NCBI GenBank assembly: GCA_011799875.1
Contig: CM022301.1
Coordinates: 208,539,771-208,603,770, forward strand
Direction: 5' to 3'
Origin: Thinopyrum elongatum
Lineage: Eukaryota; Streptophyta; Magnoliopsida; Poales; Poaceae
DNA: 64,000 nt
Positions within the stretch are counted from its first letter, which is position 1. Every line of letters begins with the position of its first letter. Shown here piece after piece: positions 36,301 to 47,476 of the stretch. The translations under genes and the position numbers were made by a program. The notes beneath the pieces are model-generated. The model was not told where the DNA came from. It did not search any database and saw only the letters and a list, made by a program, of their open reading frames with translations.

Positions 36301-39204
36301 CCTGCGGACAACGTGGCCCTAACGGCCCCGTTCTCCGAGGCAGAAGTGTGGGCGGCCATTAAGGGCATGAATCCATCTTCGGCCCCCGGCCCGGATGGCC
36401 TCCCGGTGAAGTTCTTCCAGACCTTCTGGGAGGTAATTAAGCCAGAGGTGATGGCCCTTTTTGAGGAGTTCTACGTAGGATCCATCGACCTCACCAGGCT
36501 GAACTTTGGGATAATCACCCTCATCCCCAAAGTAACTGGAGCATCGGATATCCGCCAATTCCGCCCGATTACGATGATCAATGTCATCTTCCGCATCCTT
36601 GCGAAGGGGTACGCCATCAGGGTGGCCCCCATAGCGGGCCGGATCACTCACCCTGATCAGTCGGCATTTATCCAGGGCCGATATATCCTTGATGGAGTCC
36701 TAGTGTTTCACGAAGCACTCCATGAGGTGCACACCAAACACCTCAAGGCGGTCTTCCTGAAACTGGACTTCCACAAGGCATATGACACGGTCAGTTGGTC
36801 CTTCCTTCGGGAATGCTTGCTCCGGAAGGGCTTCGACGATAGATGGGTGACCCGCGTGATGCAAATGGTCTCCTCGGGCCGGACCGCGGTTAACATAAAT
36901 GGCGAGATTGGACCATACTTCCCCACATTCTGTGGGGTTCGTCAGGGCGATCCCTTCTCTCCGTTCCTCTTCAACATGGTTGTTGATGCTCTGGCAGCCA
37001 TCTTAGATAAAGCCAAGGCTGCGGGGCATATTAAGGGCATAGTCCCGCATCTAGCAAGCGGGAATGGGATTTCCCTCCTTCAATATGCAGATGACACCAT
37101 TATCATGGTGGAAGGCTCAGCGAGCGACATCACGAACTTGAAGTTCCTCCTGCTCTGCTTTCAGCAGATGTCTGGCCTTAGGATCAACTTCGATAAGAGT
37201 GCGGTCATGGTCTTGGGATACTCCCAAGACGAGCGGCAGAACATCGCGAACCGTCTTAATTGCCAGCTCGGGAGCTTCCCCACGACTTATTTGGGGATCC
37301 CCATTAGCGACACGAGGCTCACGGTGGCTGAGCTGCGCCCCACGGTGGGTAAGCTACAGCACCGCATTGAACCCTGGCAGGGTCGGTGGCTCTCGAAGGC
37401 AGCCCGGACGGTGCTCATTAACTCGTCCCTTTCCAGCCTGCTCCTATTCATTATAAGCTTCTACAGCCTGCCTGAGACTCTGCACCATGAGATTGCCACA
37501 GTTCAGGGGCGCTTCTTCTGGGCTGGCGAGGGCGATAAGCAGAAGTACCACATGGTTCGGTGGACGGAGATCTGTAAACCTCGCGATCAGGGCGGCCTCG
37601 AGATCATGTCCTCCAAACGCATGAACATTGCCCTCCTGTCTAGGTGGCTTTGGCGGATTGCGAACGGAGAGGGTGGCTTGTGGCTTCGCATCATCCAGCA
37701 GAAATACCTCCGTGGCCAGCCACTCGCCTTCTGCCAGCGGTCCGGTGGCTCCCAGTTCTGGCAATCCATCATACAGCTCCTCCCAGTCCTCCGCATCGGG
37801 ACCTCGATTGCGGTTGGATCTGGCACCGCCACGCTGTTCTGGTTCGATAGATGGGCTGGGGACACCCCCTTCGCGGCTCGCTTTCCTGACCTGTTCACCA
37901 TCGCGGTAGATCCGCGGATTTCTGTCGCGGTGGCCCTTATTGACTTAGGGCAACTCGCGTTCCGGAGACCATTTGGACCTGCGGAGAATGCTGATTGGCA
38001 GGACTTGCTCGACTGCATCGCTCTGCACGAGCCTGATCTTGATATGGGAGATGACCGCACCAGGTGGTGACTAGAGCCATCTGGGCAATTCTCCTCTAAA
38101 TCTCTCTACCAGGCTATAGCCCCCTCGCCGGGTCCTGAGGCTCTCACCACCATCTGGGAGATCCGGCTCCCCTTGAAGATTAGGATCTTCTTGTGGCAAT
38201 GGATTCGCGGCCGCCTCCCATCCGGCGTGGAGGTCCTGAAACGCAACGGCCCTGGTGATGGGCGTTGTCCGCTCTGCGGGCCTGAAGAGGATTCGAACCA
38301 TATCTTCTTCACCTGCGTGTCCGCGCAGTTCCTCTGGAGCTGTTTTCGCGAAATAGTGGGTGGAAGCTGGGACCACAACAACTTCCCCGCTCTCTTCGCC
38401 GAACTCCAGGCGTTACCACCCTCGTCTCGCCACATTAGGTGGTTGACCATCGGTGTGCTAGCCTGGACGCTGTGGACTGTTAGGAATAAGCTTGTGATTC
38501 AGCGTATCCCTCTTCGTCGCGCTACTGACGCTTTGTTCAAATGGTCTGGTTACTTGCAGCTTTGGCGGCCGCTTAGCCGCCCCAGGGAGAGAGACGCCAT
38601 CACCTTCATCATCACCCAGCTTCGCGTGATGGCTCTCCGGATGGCTCCACCGCTTCCCCCACCACCACCGGAGCCGGATTAGATCTTCTCTACCTCGCCA
38701 CCGCCGTTTATGTGTTGTGCGTGCCTTGTGTCTGTGTTGGGTTTGTTGTGTTGTGCCCACAGCTGAACCCATGTAGTGTTTATGTGCCTGTGTGTTGGAC
38801 CTTCCTGCGGTAGCGTTGTGTGTGTGTGTTATTCGGATGGTACCATGTTGACTTTGTGCTCGGTGGTTGCTTTATTTATAAAACGGGGCGAAAGCCTTTT
38901 TCGGTAACTGAGTTACCTGATGTCAGTACTAAATGTTAAAAACTATACGATATCTGGTTCTTTGCTCCTACAAACTGTTTCATCAAAACATGCTCATTCG
39001 CGAATCGCGATGGGCTCTTGTTTCCAACTACAGCTCCACTAATTCGCTATATCCGCTGCAAATGGTGAATTAAGTGTATGGTATTAAAAAAAGTCAGGTC
39101 GCTGATTACTTGGTCATGAAATCGAAGAAGCTGCACCGAGCTCCCTCCTCGGACACTGGCGCCAGCGGCGGGGACACCTGATGTGCTGCTGCTTCATCCA
39201 TCAT
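30391..39204 (-). CDS. Host gene, six exons, 208-residue conserved-looking plant protein of unknown function
   Basis: Minus-strand exons: 39204-39110, 33037-32970, 32372-32232, 31364-31323, 30967-30834, 30537-30391; together 627 nt, ATG to TAG. Every intron starts GT and ends AG, and every junction keeps the frame, which chance would hardly give. The product starts MMDEAAAHQVSPPLAPVSEE. A motif FFDFMTKVAQYEELVDAGKK spans exons 1-2. LEAGCHLQRRSIRNIN and KAKVLIEELQCLVEDVYS follow, and it ends WDLRPYVDDNVTQLAWKFIS. It is mostly helical by eye, with no signal peptide or membrane segment. I believe similar proteins are catalogued as a plant-specific DUF (possibly DUF7795), but that name is from memory and uncertain. 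Intron 1 is 6.1 kb because two retroposons landed in it; without them it is about 0.7 kb. The second ATG immediately after the first could also be used. Confidence 0.82.
33166..34382 (+). mobile_element. Non-coding LINE-like retroposon in intron 1 of the host gene
   Basis: Begins near a run of 20 C (33183-33202) and a GC-rich block containing AAACCCTAGCC, typical of plant LINE leaders. It ends TCAATGAAATGATACGCAAG...TTCGCGAAAAAAA, a LINE-type tail. An imperfect 12-bp repeat flanks it (GTTATATCCTAC at 33154, GTTAGGTCCTAC at 34383). No RT or endonuclease is present; the long ORFs inside have no protein-like features. It may be a LINE leader joined to a LINE tail, moved by a LINE's enzymes. Confidence 0.65.
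34788..38904 (+). mobile_element. LINE (L1-type) inserted in intron 1 of the host gene
   Basis: A 4.1-kb insertion with a 14-bp TSD, TAACTGAGTTACCT (34774-34787, 38905-38918). It carries endonuclease, reverse transcriptase and a C-terminal zinc region, but no Gag-like first ORF, so it is probably 5'-truncated. The 3' end is GGGGCGAAAGCCTTTTTCGG with no poly(A). It lies opposite in direction to the host gene. Confidence 0.92.
34997..38682 (+). pseudogene. LINE ORF2: endonuclease, reverse transcriptase, zf-RVT (damaged)
   Basis: Starts at ATG 34997 (MRTLFWNIRGFGQDGRRRQL). The apurinic-type endonuclease carries WNIRGF, IQET, VVGGDFN and GSDHVPLL (34997 to about 35690). RT follows with SSAPGPDGLPVKFF (about 36375), LKLDFHKAYDTVSW, GVRQGDPFSPFLFN and the YADD catalytic box (about 37085). 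The end has a zinc-knuckle-like CPLCGPEEDSNHIFFTC (about 38268), the zf-RVT region. Breaks: TAG at 35171-35173 in the endonuclease, a frameshift near 35690-35715 (C-run), and TGA at 38068-38070 where Arg (CGA) is expected. It cannot make an active enzyme. Confidence 0.92.
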
Positions 39205-39588
39205 AAAACCCAACTAAACCTGGGGATCTATCTGACTGAAAAGAAAAATCGAAGTGAGGTTGGAGGAATTTGATGATCTGTAACGAAGCTGGTGGATCTT
39301 TGATCATATATCCAAAGTTGGTCAGCCTTTGATGAAATATTCAAAGTTGATTGTTTTTAGTTTGATGATATATGTTCAAGACGTTTTGACAAATACAGAA
39401 CAAATAAGCTATACAAAAATATACTAATGTGCCCTTGTTGGATAGCTGCTTTCCAGCACATTGTTCGAATGCCATGCCAGGCCCTCCTCGTCGGATATGG
39501 TGCGGGCGTACTCATCGACGTGTACGCTAATTCGTGGCCACAAAGCGCCTATCCCTGTATACAGCGAGCACAGATCTTCACGAGCACG
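39205..39588. other. Upstream flank of the host gene
   Basis: On the minus strand this precedes the ATG at 39204 and should hold the leader and core promoter. No sure TATA box. A loosely repeated TTTGATGATATATGTTCAA-type element occurs about 39299-39380. The upstream side is broken by a retroposon only about 400 bp from the ATG. Confidence 0.4.
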
Positions 39589-39602
39589 GACGAGTCGGGT
39601 TC

Positions 39603-40585
39603 TTTTTTTTTTTTTAGAAATTTCCTGCGTGTTCCATTATCACTCAGCATAGTACAGAGAGCACACACGCCAGAAACAACCAGAGAGAACTAGGGTGGAC
39701 ATCTGTCCCAGCACAACGACACAAAAGACCCAGAAAAAGAAAAAAGAAACAGGTCCCTTGGAGTCTTTGCATCGAACTCGCCAACGCCCGTCGTCGCCGA
39801 CCACAGCCGCTGGAGATCGAAGAAACGGGAAGCCAACTCTCCTTGATCCAGAGGCGCGCCATCGCGGAAGTCGCTTTACGAGCCGAAGACGTTCCTCGCC
39901 GCGAATGGCAAGGCCTTCTCCACTGTGGCGCATCGGCCGGGGAACATCCCCACGCGCCCTGGACCTCGGAACCGCCGCCTCCATCCGACCTCGTCGGAGG
40001 AGAACGACAGCACCGCCTGCCACCATCCAACAACCCTGTACTGGAAGCCATGGCCGCCCCCAAACGCCGCCGTCACCATCCGCGAGCGGAGCAGTGAACA
40101 CCGGCCGACTCCTGTACAAGACCTCCAGGTTCCCCAGCGACGCTGAAGCAGGCGCAAATGTAGCGTGGAAAGAACCAGAGGACAAAAGCTCACCGAGCAG
40201 GCCGCCGCCACTGCCGCGCCAACCATGCCCCGAGCACCAAGGCTCACCGGATCGACAAAACCGAGAGCACACACCTCCAGCCGCTCGCCAGCTCCGCCCA
40301 AAGCTTCGCCGGGAAGGGGATCGAGCGCCGGCACACATATTCCAAATGGACACCGCCATCCCCAACTCAACGGCGCCGCCCAGACCACTATCCCTACTAT
40401 CTACACGCCAGGGCCCCAGATCCGGGGTTCCCCCGCTCTCCCGCTGCCGGAGCAGCAGCGGAGAGGGAGGGAACCACCGGTCTGGCCGGCGGCGGAGAGA
40501 GAGAAACGGGGTCGCCTCCTTTTCACCCTCTCGCTAAAGTACAGAGGAGAGGAGCGGAGGGACAGCTCTCGGTGTGTACCAGTCT
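39603..40585 (-). mobile_element. Short retroposon with poly(A) tail, minus strand, 5' of the host gene
   Basis: 983 bp flanked by a perfect 14-bp direct repeat, GACGAGTCGGGTTC (39589-39602, 40586-40599). The plus strand starts with a T run, so the copied RNA was minus-strand and ended in poly(A). The interior is GC-rich with long but unconvincing ORFs on both strands; no RT. The TSD and tail fit target-primed reverse transcription, so it is a non-autonomous LINE derivative, a SINE-like element, or a retrocopied gene leader. Confidence 0.75.
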
Positions 40586-40599
40586 GACGAGTCGGGTTC

Positions 40600-41459
40600 G
40601 ACGGAGATAAGGTTGGCCAAAAACTAAGCGCTTATGGCTCACGTGAAAGCATAAGAAATATGTCTCGATTGCACACTGTATGGAATTTAAACTCTATTTC
40701 TACAACATAAAACGAAATTGATGATAGAATGAATCAATTTAAGTCAAACTGATAACAAAAATACGTACATACACCTCGCAAAAAAAATACGTACATACTA
40801 TCTCAGGAGGTAATTAGAAATTCCCGCAAAAAAAGGTAATTAGAAATTACCCAGCGCCCAACGGCAGCGGTTGCAAGCAGCGAGCTCTAGCGGCGTTCCT
40901 CCTGGACAGTGGGGGACTGCAGCAGCCAGCGGAGGCAGGAAGCAGCAAGGCCCGGCGGCACCAGGACTGGGCGTCAATGCGGCAGGAGGTCCGGGGCCTG
41001 TTGGCGAGTACTGGTCGGGGCGGAGACTAGACTGCCCGAACGGCGGCACGGAGCGGTCGCGCAGAGGAGAATCAGCTGGGGGCGGCGAGAGAGGCCTGGC
41101 GGCCTGGGGCCTTGCCGCTGGGAGGACGCAGCGAGTAGGTTGTTGCCAAACTTTTCGGATTGTTTTATTTTTTTTTAAATCAACTTTTCCAATTTGCAAA
41201 CTTTTCAAATCATGAAAATTTTAAAATTCATAAACAAAAATTGAACCCGTTGTTGTTTAAAATTCATGAACTTTTCTCAAATTCACAAATGATTTTTCAA
41301 ATTCATGTTTTTTCTAAAAATTGTGTGAACTTTTATCAAATTCATAAAACTTTCAATTTTTTGTGAACTTTTCTCAAGTTCGTGAACCTTTTTCCAATTC
41401 ATTATTATTAAAAAAAAATCCAAACCGTGTTTCATTCATATGAAAGAATTATAATATGG
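40600..41459. other. Non-coding flank with small duplications and degenerate AT-rich repeats
   Basis: Two small tandem duplications (AAATACGTACATAC about 40760-40800; GGTAATTAGAAATT about 40808-40850) lie next to a GC-rich block (40855-41140). From about 41165 to 41410 runs a degenerate repeat of CAAATTCATGAACTTTT-like units. No gene seen. Confidence 0.55.
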
Positions 41460-41464
41460 GTTAT

Positions 41465-42386
41465 TGATGAGGACATCAATACCATTGTTACACCCACAAC
41501 CCCTGCTTCTATACATACTGGACCAATTACTAGAGCTCGCGCACGCCAATTAAAATATCAGGTACTTTCGTTTCTTGGTAATGATTCTAAAGTTCATGAG
41601 AATATGATGCTGCCTAAATTGGATACATTTATTTTGCTTACAAATGAAGGGCCTAACTTGGACAAGAAAGAGGAACCTTGGAGCAAGTTCAAGCATGGAG
41701 ACGATGGCATGCACAAGGGGAACAAGAACGGAGTTACAAGTGATGATTTCAGGACTTTGAAGCCACCATAATGAGTGCAGGAAGCCTTGGACGAAATATA
41801 CAAGATGTCACTTCATAAATTTCGTCCAGAGGCTATTATAGGTGCTGCGTCACCTTATTATTGGGCCAGACCCATGTAATTTCGAAATACTTGAGTATAG
41901 GCTGTTTTTAGAGTCCGTATGTGTGGGGAAACAAGAGATAGGGTTGGTTTCGGACCCCTCCTTCAAGGGCCACGAAATCCCCTCCTATTCCTCCATATAT
42001 ACAGCCCTTAGGGCACCGTTTAGACTTTGGGTTTTGTTTAGATTAAAAGTTCGCCATAGCTGCAACTTCGCGTACTTCGTTTGTGTTCAATGACCAGACC
42101 AAGACGTCACAGAACCCCACCTTGATCAATAAAGCTTTCATCTTATATTCGCAATATCCAGATTGCAAATCTTAGTTTCTTGCTTTTTCTTCGTTTGCTT
42201 GCAGGAGATAGACCCTCGTGGTCAGGTTGATTGTGCTCCGGCGTGGTCAATAACCTCTCGGAGTTGGTTTAGCGATTGCTAAGGCGCGACGTCCTCGCAC
42301 GTTCGTAGTCGGATCGTCAAAGTCTACTCCACCAAAAACGATAGCTATCATCTCATCGAAAGATCGGGACACCCTCGCCTCTATCA
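41465..42386 (+). repeat. 5' LTR of the rearranged gypsy element
   Basis: 922 bp, TG...CA. A TATA box (CCATATATAC, about 41993-42002) and a poly(A) signal AATAAA (42128-42133) mark the promoter and R region. The first ~300 bp also encode, in the 3' copy, the polyprotein end. Confidence 0.93.
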
Positions 42387-42388
42387 AG

Positions 42389-42398
42389 TGGTATCAGA
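42389..42398 (+). other. Primer-binding site, initiator tRNA-Met type
   Basis: TGGTATCAGA starts two bases after the 5' LTR and matches the complement of the 3' end of initiator tRNA-Met, the common plant retrotransposon primer. Confidence 0.85.
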
Positions 42399-42649
42399 TT
42401 TCTAGGTTGCTCGGTGAGATTTTACAGTTTTTCGTAGTTTAGATCGAGTCTGTTCTTCATACCTACAGTCCACGAAAAAGCCAAAAAAATAATTAGGGTT
42501 AGTTCATCATATCCGAACCAATCTGAGCCTTTGCATAATCTTTTTAGGGTTTTTTGCTTTGTTGAATTTGCGGTTGCATCGTCGTGTCTAGTTGGTGGTC
42601 TTAGCGTCTAGTCCTTAGAGTTTCGAGTTCTGTCACAGTTTGTCACGCC

Positions 42650-42776
42650 GCCGCCGCACCATATACCACCACCGCTGCCATATACCACCACCGCTGCCAT
42701 ATCCTACCACCGCTGCCATATACCATCACCGCAGCCATATTCTACCACCATATATCCACCACCAATCCGAGTTCTT
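42650..42776 (+). repeat. Minisatellite in the gypsy leader
   Basis: About five imperfect units of CCACCACCGCTGCCATATA (roughly 19-20 bp) in the untranslated leader between primer site and gag. Confidence 0.8.
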
Positions 42777-42939
42777 TTTATATTAGATTTGTTTTCGAGA
42801 CCCATCTATTTTCCGATTCGTGTTTCCTTGCCTGAGTAGGATTCGAAAAAAAAAATTTGGAGACCCCCGGGCAGTTTTTAGGCCAAAATTTTGGCAGTCA
42901 AAAATATTTTTTTCCTATCCTATTTTTAGGTCCCAGGGA

Positions 42940-43125
42940 GCGTTTTGAGACACTCGCCATCATAGTGATTTTTTGTCACACTTTTTCGTCGTCGCTGCCC
43001 TGATTTCCGAAAAAAAAAATTGTCAAAAAAAATTTCATGCCAATCCTGATAGTTTGACTTGGGAAGAGTTTTGAGACACTCGCCATTATAGTGATTTTTT
43101 TTTGCAAAAAAAAAGGAGCGCAAAA
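42940..43125 (+). repeat. Duplicated leader segment
   Basis: The text around TTTTGAGACACTCGCCAT, followed by TATAGTGATTTTTT, occurs at about 42943-42976 and again at about 43068-43100, each next to homopolymer A/T runs. An imperfect tandem duplication with a period of about 125 bp. Confidence 0.7.
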
Positions 43126-43541
43126 AAAAAATGATTTTTTTTTAGAGTGTGCTCTTCCCTTGTTTATGTGCCGCGCCGTGATTTTGTTAGTGTTCTAGGC
43201 TCGCGTCTCTAGTACGGTCTAGCCTAGGACCAGCACAGTACCGTCGTTGAGCGTTTATTCAACTTTGCATCTCTGAATTGATTATTGCTGACCCTTTTTG
43301 CTACCATATCATAAGCCTTCCCAGCACCACATACATCTACGTCATGCGTTTGACACCACCTGGCAATCGCTCTGTCCAATCTTTAAGAGTTTTGACTACA
43401 ACGGTTGCCGATCACCACCTGCTGCTGGGTAAGAACTGGTAAGCATTTGAGATTCGCTTGACGGTTTTGTGATACACCACCACCACCACTTCCCAGTAGT
43501 CTGTAGGATCATATTCTTGTGTGTTTCTATTGCTGCTAACC

Positions 43542-46500
43542 ATGGCAGGATCACAAGCCGATGAGACTGATTGGGAGAACATGACGAACAAACAGCTACA
43601 TGATAAATTTCAGCAAATGATGAGTGGACAGGTGCAAGATGTGCTAAACAGATTTGAAGAGGCCATGGAGAAGATAGATGGAATTGAGAAGACGTTCGAA
43701 ACTAAGCTCGATAATAAGTTTAATGAATTGCTCGCGCGTCTTCCACAACCACCGCCCGCTGCACCTGTCGCACCTCTACAACAACAACAACGTCGCCTTC
43801 CAAATCAAGTGGGACGAGCACAGAGCATTCCCCTTGAGCCTGGTCAAACTTCTGGTGCCGCTGCACCTACTGTTGATGCTTCTATGGCTCCTGCTGCCGC
43901 TGAGGAGGACGATTATGCGGGCGATTATGAGGATGAGGTTGATCAAAATCAGAACTACGTACCAGCACCAGGTCGTCCACATGCCAATAATCGCAATGGT
44001 AGGGCTGCATTACCACCTCAGGTACGAGATCATGACCATATTCCTAAACTGAAATTGAATATTCCACCATTTGAGGGTAGATATGTTCCTGATATATATC
44101 TTACTTAGGAGTTAGAAACTGAACAACATTTTACATGTTTACAATATCCCGAGGAGAGACGTGTTGCTGCTGCTGTTTGTGCTTTTACTAGTTTTGCATG
44201 TGTATGGTGGTCTGAACATTGTAGATTATATCCTATTCCATCTACGTGGGCTGCTTTGAAAACTGCTATGCGTACTCGTTGGGTTCCACCATATTATCAA
44301 CGTGAATTACTTCAAAAATTGCAGCGCTTAAGACAAGGAAAAAATTCTGTAGAAGAATATTATCAGGAATTACAAACTGGCATGATTAGATGTGGTATTG
44401 TTGAGGAGAATGAAGCTATGCTTGCACGTTTCATGGGTGGATTAAATAGAGAGATTCAGACCATTCTAGAGTATAAGGAGTATAATAATATCACTCGTTT
44501 ATTCCATCTTGCTTGTAAAGCTGAACGTGAAGTGCAGGATCGACAGGCATTGGCGCGAACTAATTTTTCTGCAGGTCGATCTTCATCATGGACACCGCGT
44601 GCCTCCTCTACTCCCACACGTCCTACTGCGGCACCGCTGACTTCAGCCGCCAATTCCAACCGAGATACAAGAAAACAGGCACCACCACCACCATCTGCCA
44701 AGAGTACACCTTCTGGGCCTGCCCAGAGCTCTTCTTCATCTATGGCATCAACAAGGCACACACATGATATTATTTGTCGTCGTTGTAAGGGAAGAGGTCA
44801 TTATGCGAGAGAATGCCAATCTCCGTGTGTTATGATTGCTACTGAGGATGGTGGGTATGAGTCCGCTAGTGACTATGATGAGGAGACTTTGGCTCTTATT
44901 ACAAGTGAAGAACACGGTGGAGATGATTCTGATCATGAGACGCAATACATGGCTCCTGAAGACGCTGACAGGTATGAATGTTTAGTTGCTCAACGTGTTT
45001 TGAGTGTGCAGGTCACACAAGCTGAGCAAAATCAGAGGCATAATTTGTTCCATACAAAGGGAGTTGTGAAGGAACGTTCTCTTCGCGTCATCATAGATGG
45101 AGGGAGCTGCAACAACTTGGCTAGCATGGAGATGGTGGAGAAGCTATCTCTCACCATAAGACCACATCCACATCCTTACTATATCCAATGGTTCAACAAC
45201 AGCGGCAAGGTTAAGGTAACACGTACTGTTCGTGTGCATTTTAGTATCTCTACATATGCTGATTATGTTGATTGTGATGTGGTACCCATGCAAGCATGTT
45301 CATTATTACTTGGTAGACCATGGCAATTTGATAAAAATTCTGTACACCATGGTAGAAACAATCAGTATACTCTTGTTCATAAGGATAAACATATTACTTT
45401 GCTTCCTATGACTCCTGATTCTATTTTGAAAGATGATATTAATAGAGCTAGTAAAGCAAAACAGGAGAAAAATAAGAGTGAAAATCAGATTGTGGCAAAA
45501 GAATTTGAGCAACAAATGAAGCCTAATAATAAACTATCTAGTGTTGCTTCTGAAATTAAATTGAAAAGTGCATGCTTACTTGCCACCAAATCTGATATTG
45601 ATGATCTAGATTTCAGCAATTCTGTTTGCTATGCTTTTGTGTGCAAAGAGGCGTTATTTTCATTCGAGGACGTGCCTTCCTCTTTGCCTCCTGCGGTCAC
45701 TAACATTTTGCAGGAGTTCGCTGACGTCTTTCCACAAGACGTGCCACCGGGATTACCACCTATTCGCGGGATTGAGCATCAGATTGACTTAATTCCCGGT
45801 GCTTCGTTGCCAAACCGTGCGCCATACCGTACCAATCCAGAGGAGACGAAGGAGATTATGCGTCAAGTACAGGAGTTGCTCGACAAAGGTTATATACGCG
45901 AATCCCTTAGTCCTTGTGCTGTTCCTATTATTCTAGTGCCGAAAAATGATGGTACATCGCGTATGTGTGTTGATTGTAGAGGCATTAATAATATTACTAT
46001 TCGTTATCGTCATCCTATTCCTAGACTAGATGATATGCTTGATGAATTGAGTGGCTCTACAATATTCTCCAAAGTTGATTTGCGTAGTGGATACCATCAA
46101 ATTCGTATGAAATTGGGGGATGAATGGAAAACAGCATTTAAAACAAAGTTTGGATTATATGAGTGGTTAGTCATGCCTTTTGGGTTAACTAATGCACCTA
46201 GTACTTTCATGAGATTAATGAACGAAGTTTTACGTGCTTTCATTGGACGATTCGTGGTAGTCTATTTTGATGATATACTGATTTATAGCAGATCTTTGGA
46301 GGAACATTTGGAACATTTACGTGCTGTTTTTATTGCTTTACGTGATGCACGTTTGTTTGGTAACCTTGGGAAGTGCACCTTTTGCACCGACCGAGTATCT
46401 TTTCTTGGCTATGTTGTTACTCCACAGGGAATTGAAGTTGATAAAGCCAAGATTGAAGCTATTGAGAGTTGGCCACAGCCCAAAACGGTCACTCAAGTGA

Positions 46501-46551
46501 GGAGTTTTCTTGGACTCGCTGGTTTCTATAGGCGTTTTGTGAGAGATTTCA
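43542..46551 (+). pseudogene. Gag-protease-RT, first copy, ends at inverted LTR
   Basis: Starts at ATG 43542 (MAGSQADETDWENMTNKQLH). Gag runs to a CCHC zinc knuckle (CRRCKGRGHYARECQ, about 44781-44825) and a Ser-rich stretch. The protease has [10 protein letters not shown] (about 45093). RT follows with [29 protein letters not shown] and the YFDD catalytic box (about 46263). An in-frame TAG at 44106-44108 replaces an expected Trp (YLT-stop-ELETEQ). After [10 protein letters not shown] the frame runs into the inverted LTR at 46552, so RNase H and integrase are missing from this copy. The rest of the frame is open, in line with a young element. Confidence 0.92.
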
Positions 46552-47476
46552 TGATAGAGGCGAGGGTGTCCCGATCTTTCGATGAGATGATAGCTATCGT
46601 TTTTGGTGGAGTAGACTTTGACGATCCGACTACGAACGTGCGAGGACGTCGCGCCTTAGCAATCGCTAAACCAACTCCGAGAGGTTATTGACCACGCCGG
46701 AGCACAATCAACCTGACCACGAGGGTCTATCTCCTGCAAGCAAACGAAGAACAAGCAAGAAACTAAGTTTTGCAATCTGGATATTGCGAATATAAGATGA
46801 AAGCTTTATTGATCAAGGTGGGGTTCTGTGACGTCTTGGTCTGGTCGTTGAACACAAACGAAGTACGCGAAGTTGCAGCTATGGCGAACTTTTAATCTAA
46901 ACAAAACCCAAAGTCTAAACGGTGCCCTAAGGGCTGTATATATGGAGGAAGAGGGGGGGGGGATTTCGTGGCCCTTGAAGGAGGGGTCCGAAACCAACCC
47001 TATCTCTTGTTTCCCCACACATACGGACTCTAAAAATAGCCTATACTCAAGTATTTCGAAATTACATGGGCCTGGCCCAATAATAAGGTGACGCAGCACC
47101 TATAATAGCCTCTGGACGAAATTTATGAAGTGGCATCTTGTATATTTCGTCCAAGGCTTCCTGCACTCCTTATGGTGGCTTCAAAGTCCTAAAATCATCA
47201 CTTGTAACTCCGTTCTTGTTCCCCTTGCGCATGCCATCATCTCCATGCTTGAACTTGCTCCAAGGTTCCTCTTTCTTGTCCAAGCTAGGCCCTTCATTTG
47301 TAAGCAAAACAAATGTATCCAATTTAGGCAGCATCATATTCTCATGAACATTAGAATCATTACCAAGAAACGAAAGTACCTGATAATTTAATTGGCGTGC
47401 GCGAGCTCTAGTAATTGGTCCAGTATGTATAGCAGCAGGGGCTGTGGGTGTAACAATGGTATTGATGTCCTCATCA
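46552..47476 (-). repeat. Inverted LTR inside the gypsy element
   Basis: 925 bp, a reverse-complement copy of the element's own LTR with both ends intact (TGATAGAGGC... to ...CCTCATCA on the plus strand). The flanks do not form a TSD (left TTTCA, right CATAC) and come from two different places of the internal region. It is therefore not a simple solo-LTR insertion. Confidence 0.9.

Noticed and set aside
39640..40587. ORFs of 241 and 280 residues on opposite strands
   Set aside because: Mutual shadows inside a TSD-flanked retroposon; low-complexity composition, no domain.
46552..47476. Simple solo-LTR insertion into the gypsy element
   Set aside because: Flanks do not match as a TSD and come from positions about 1.5 kb apart in the internal sequence.
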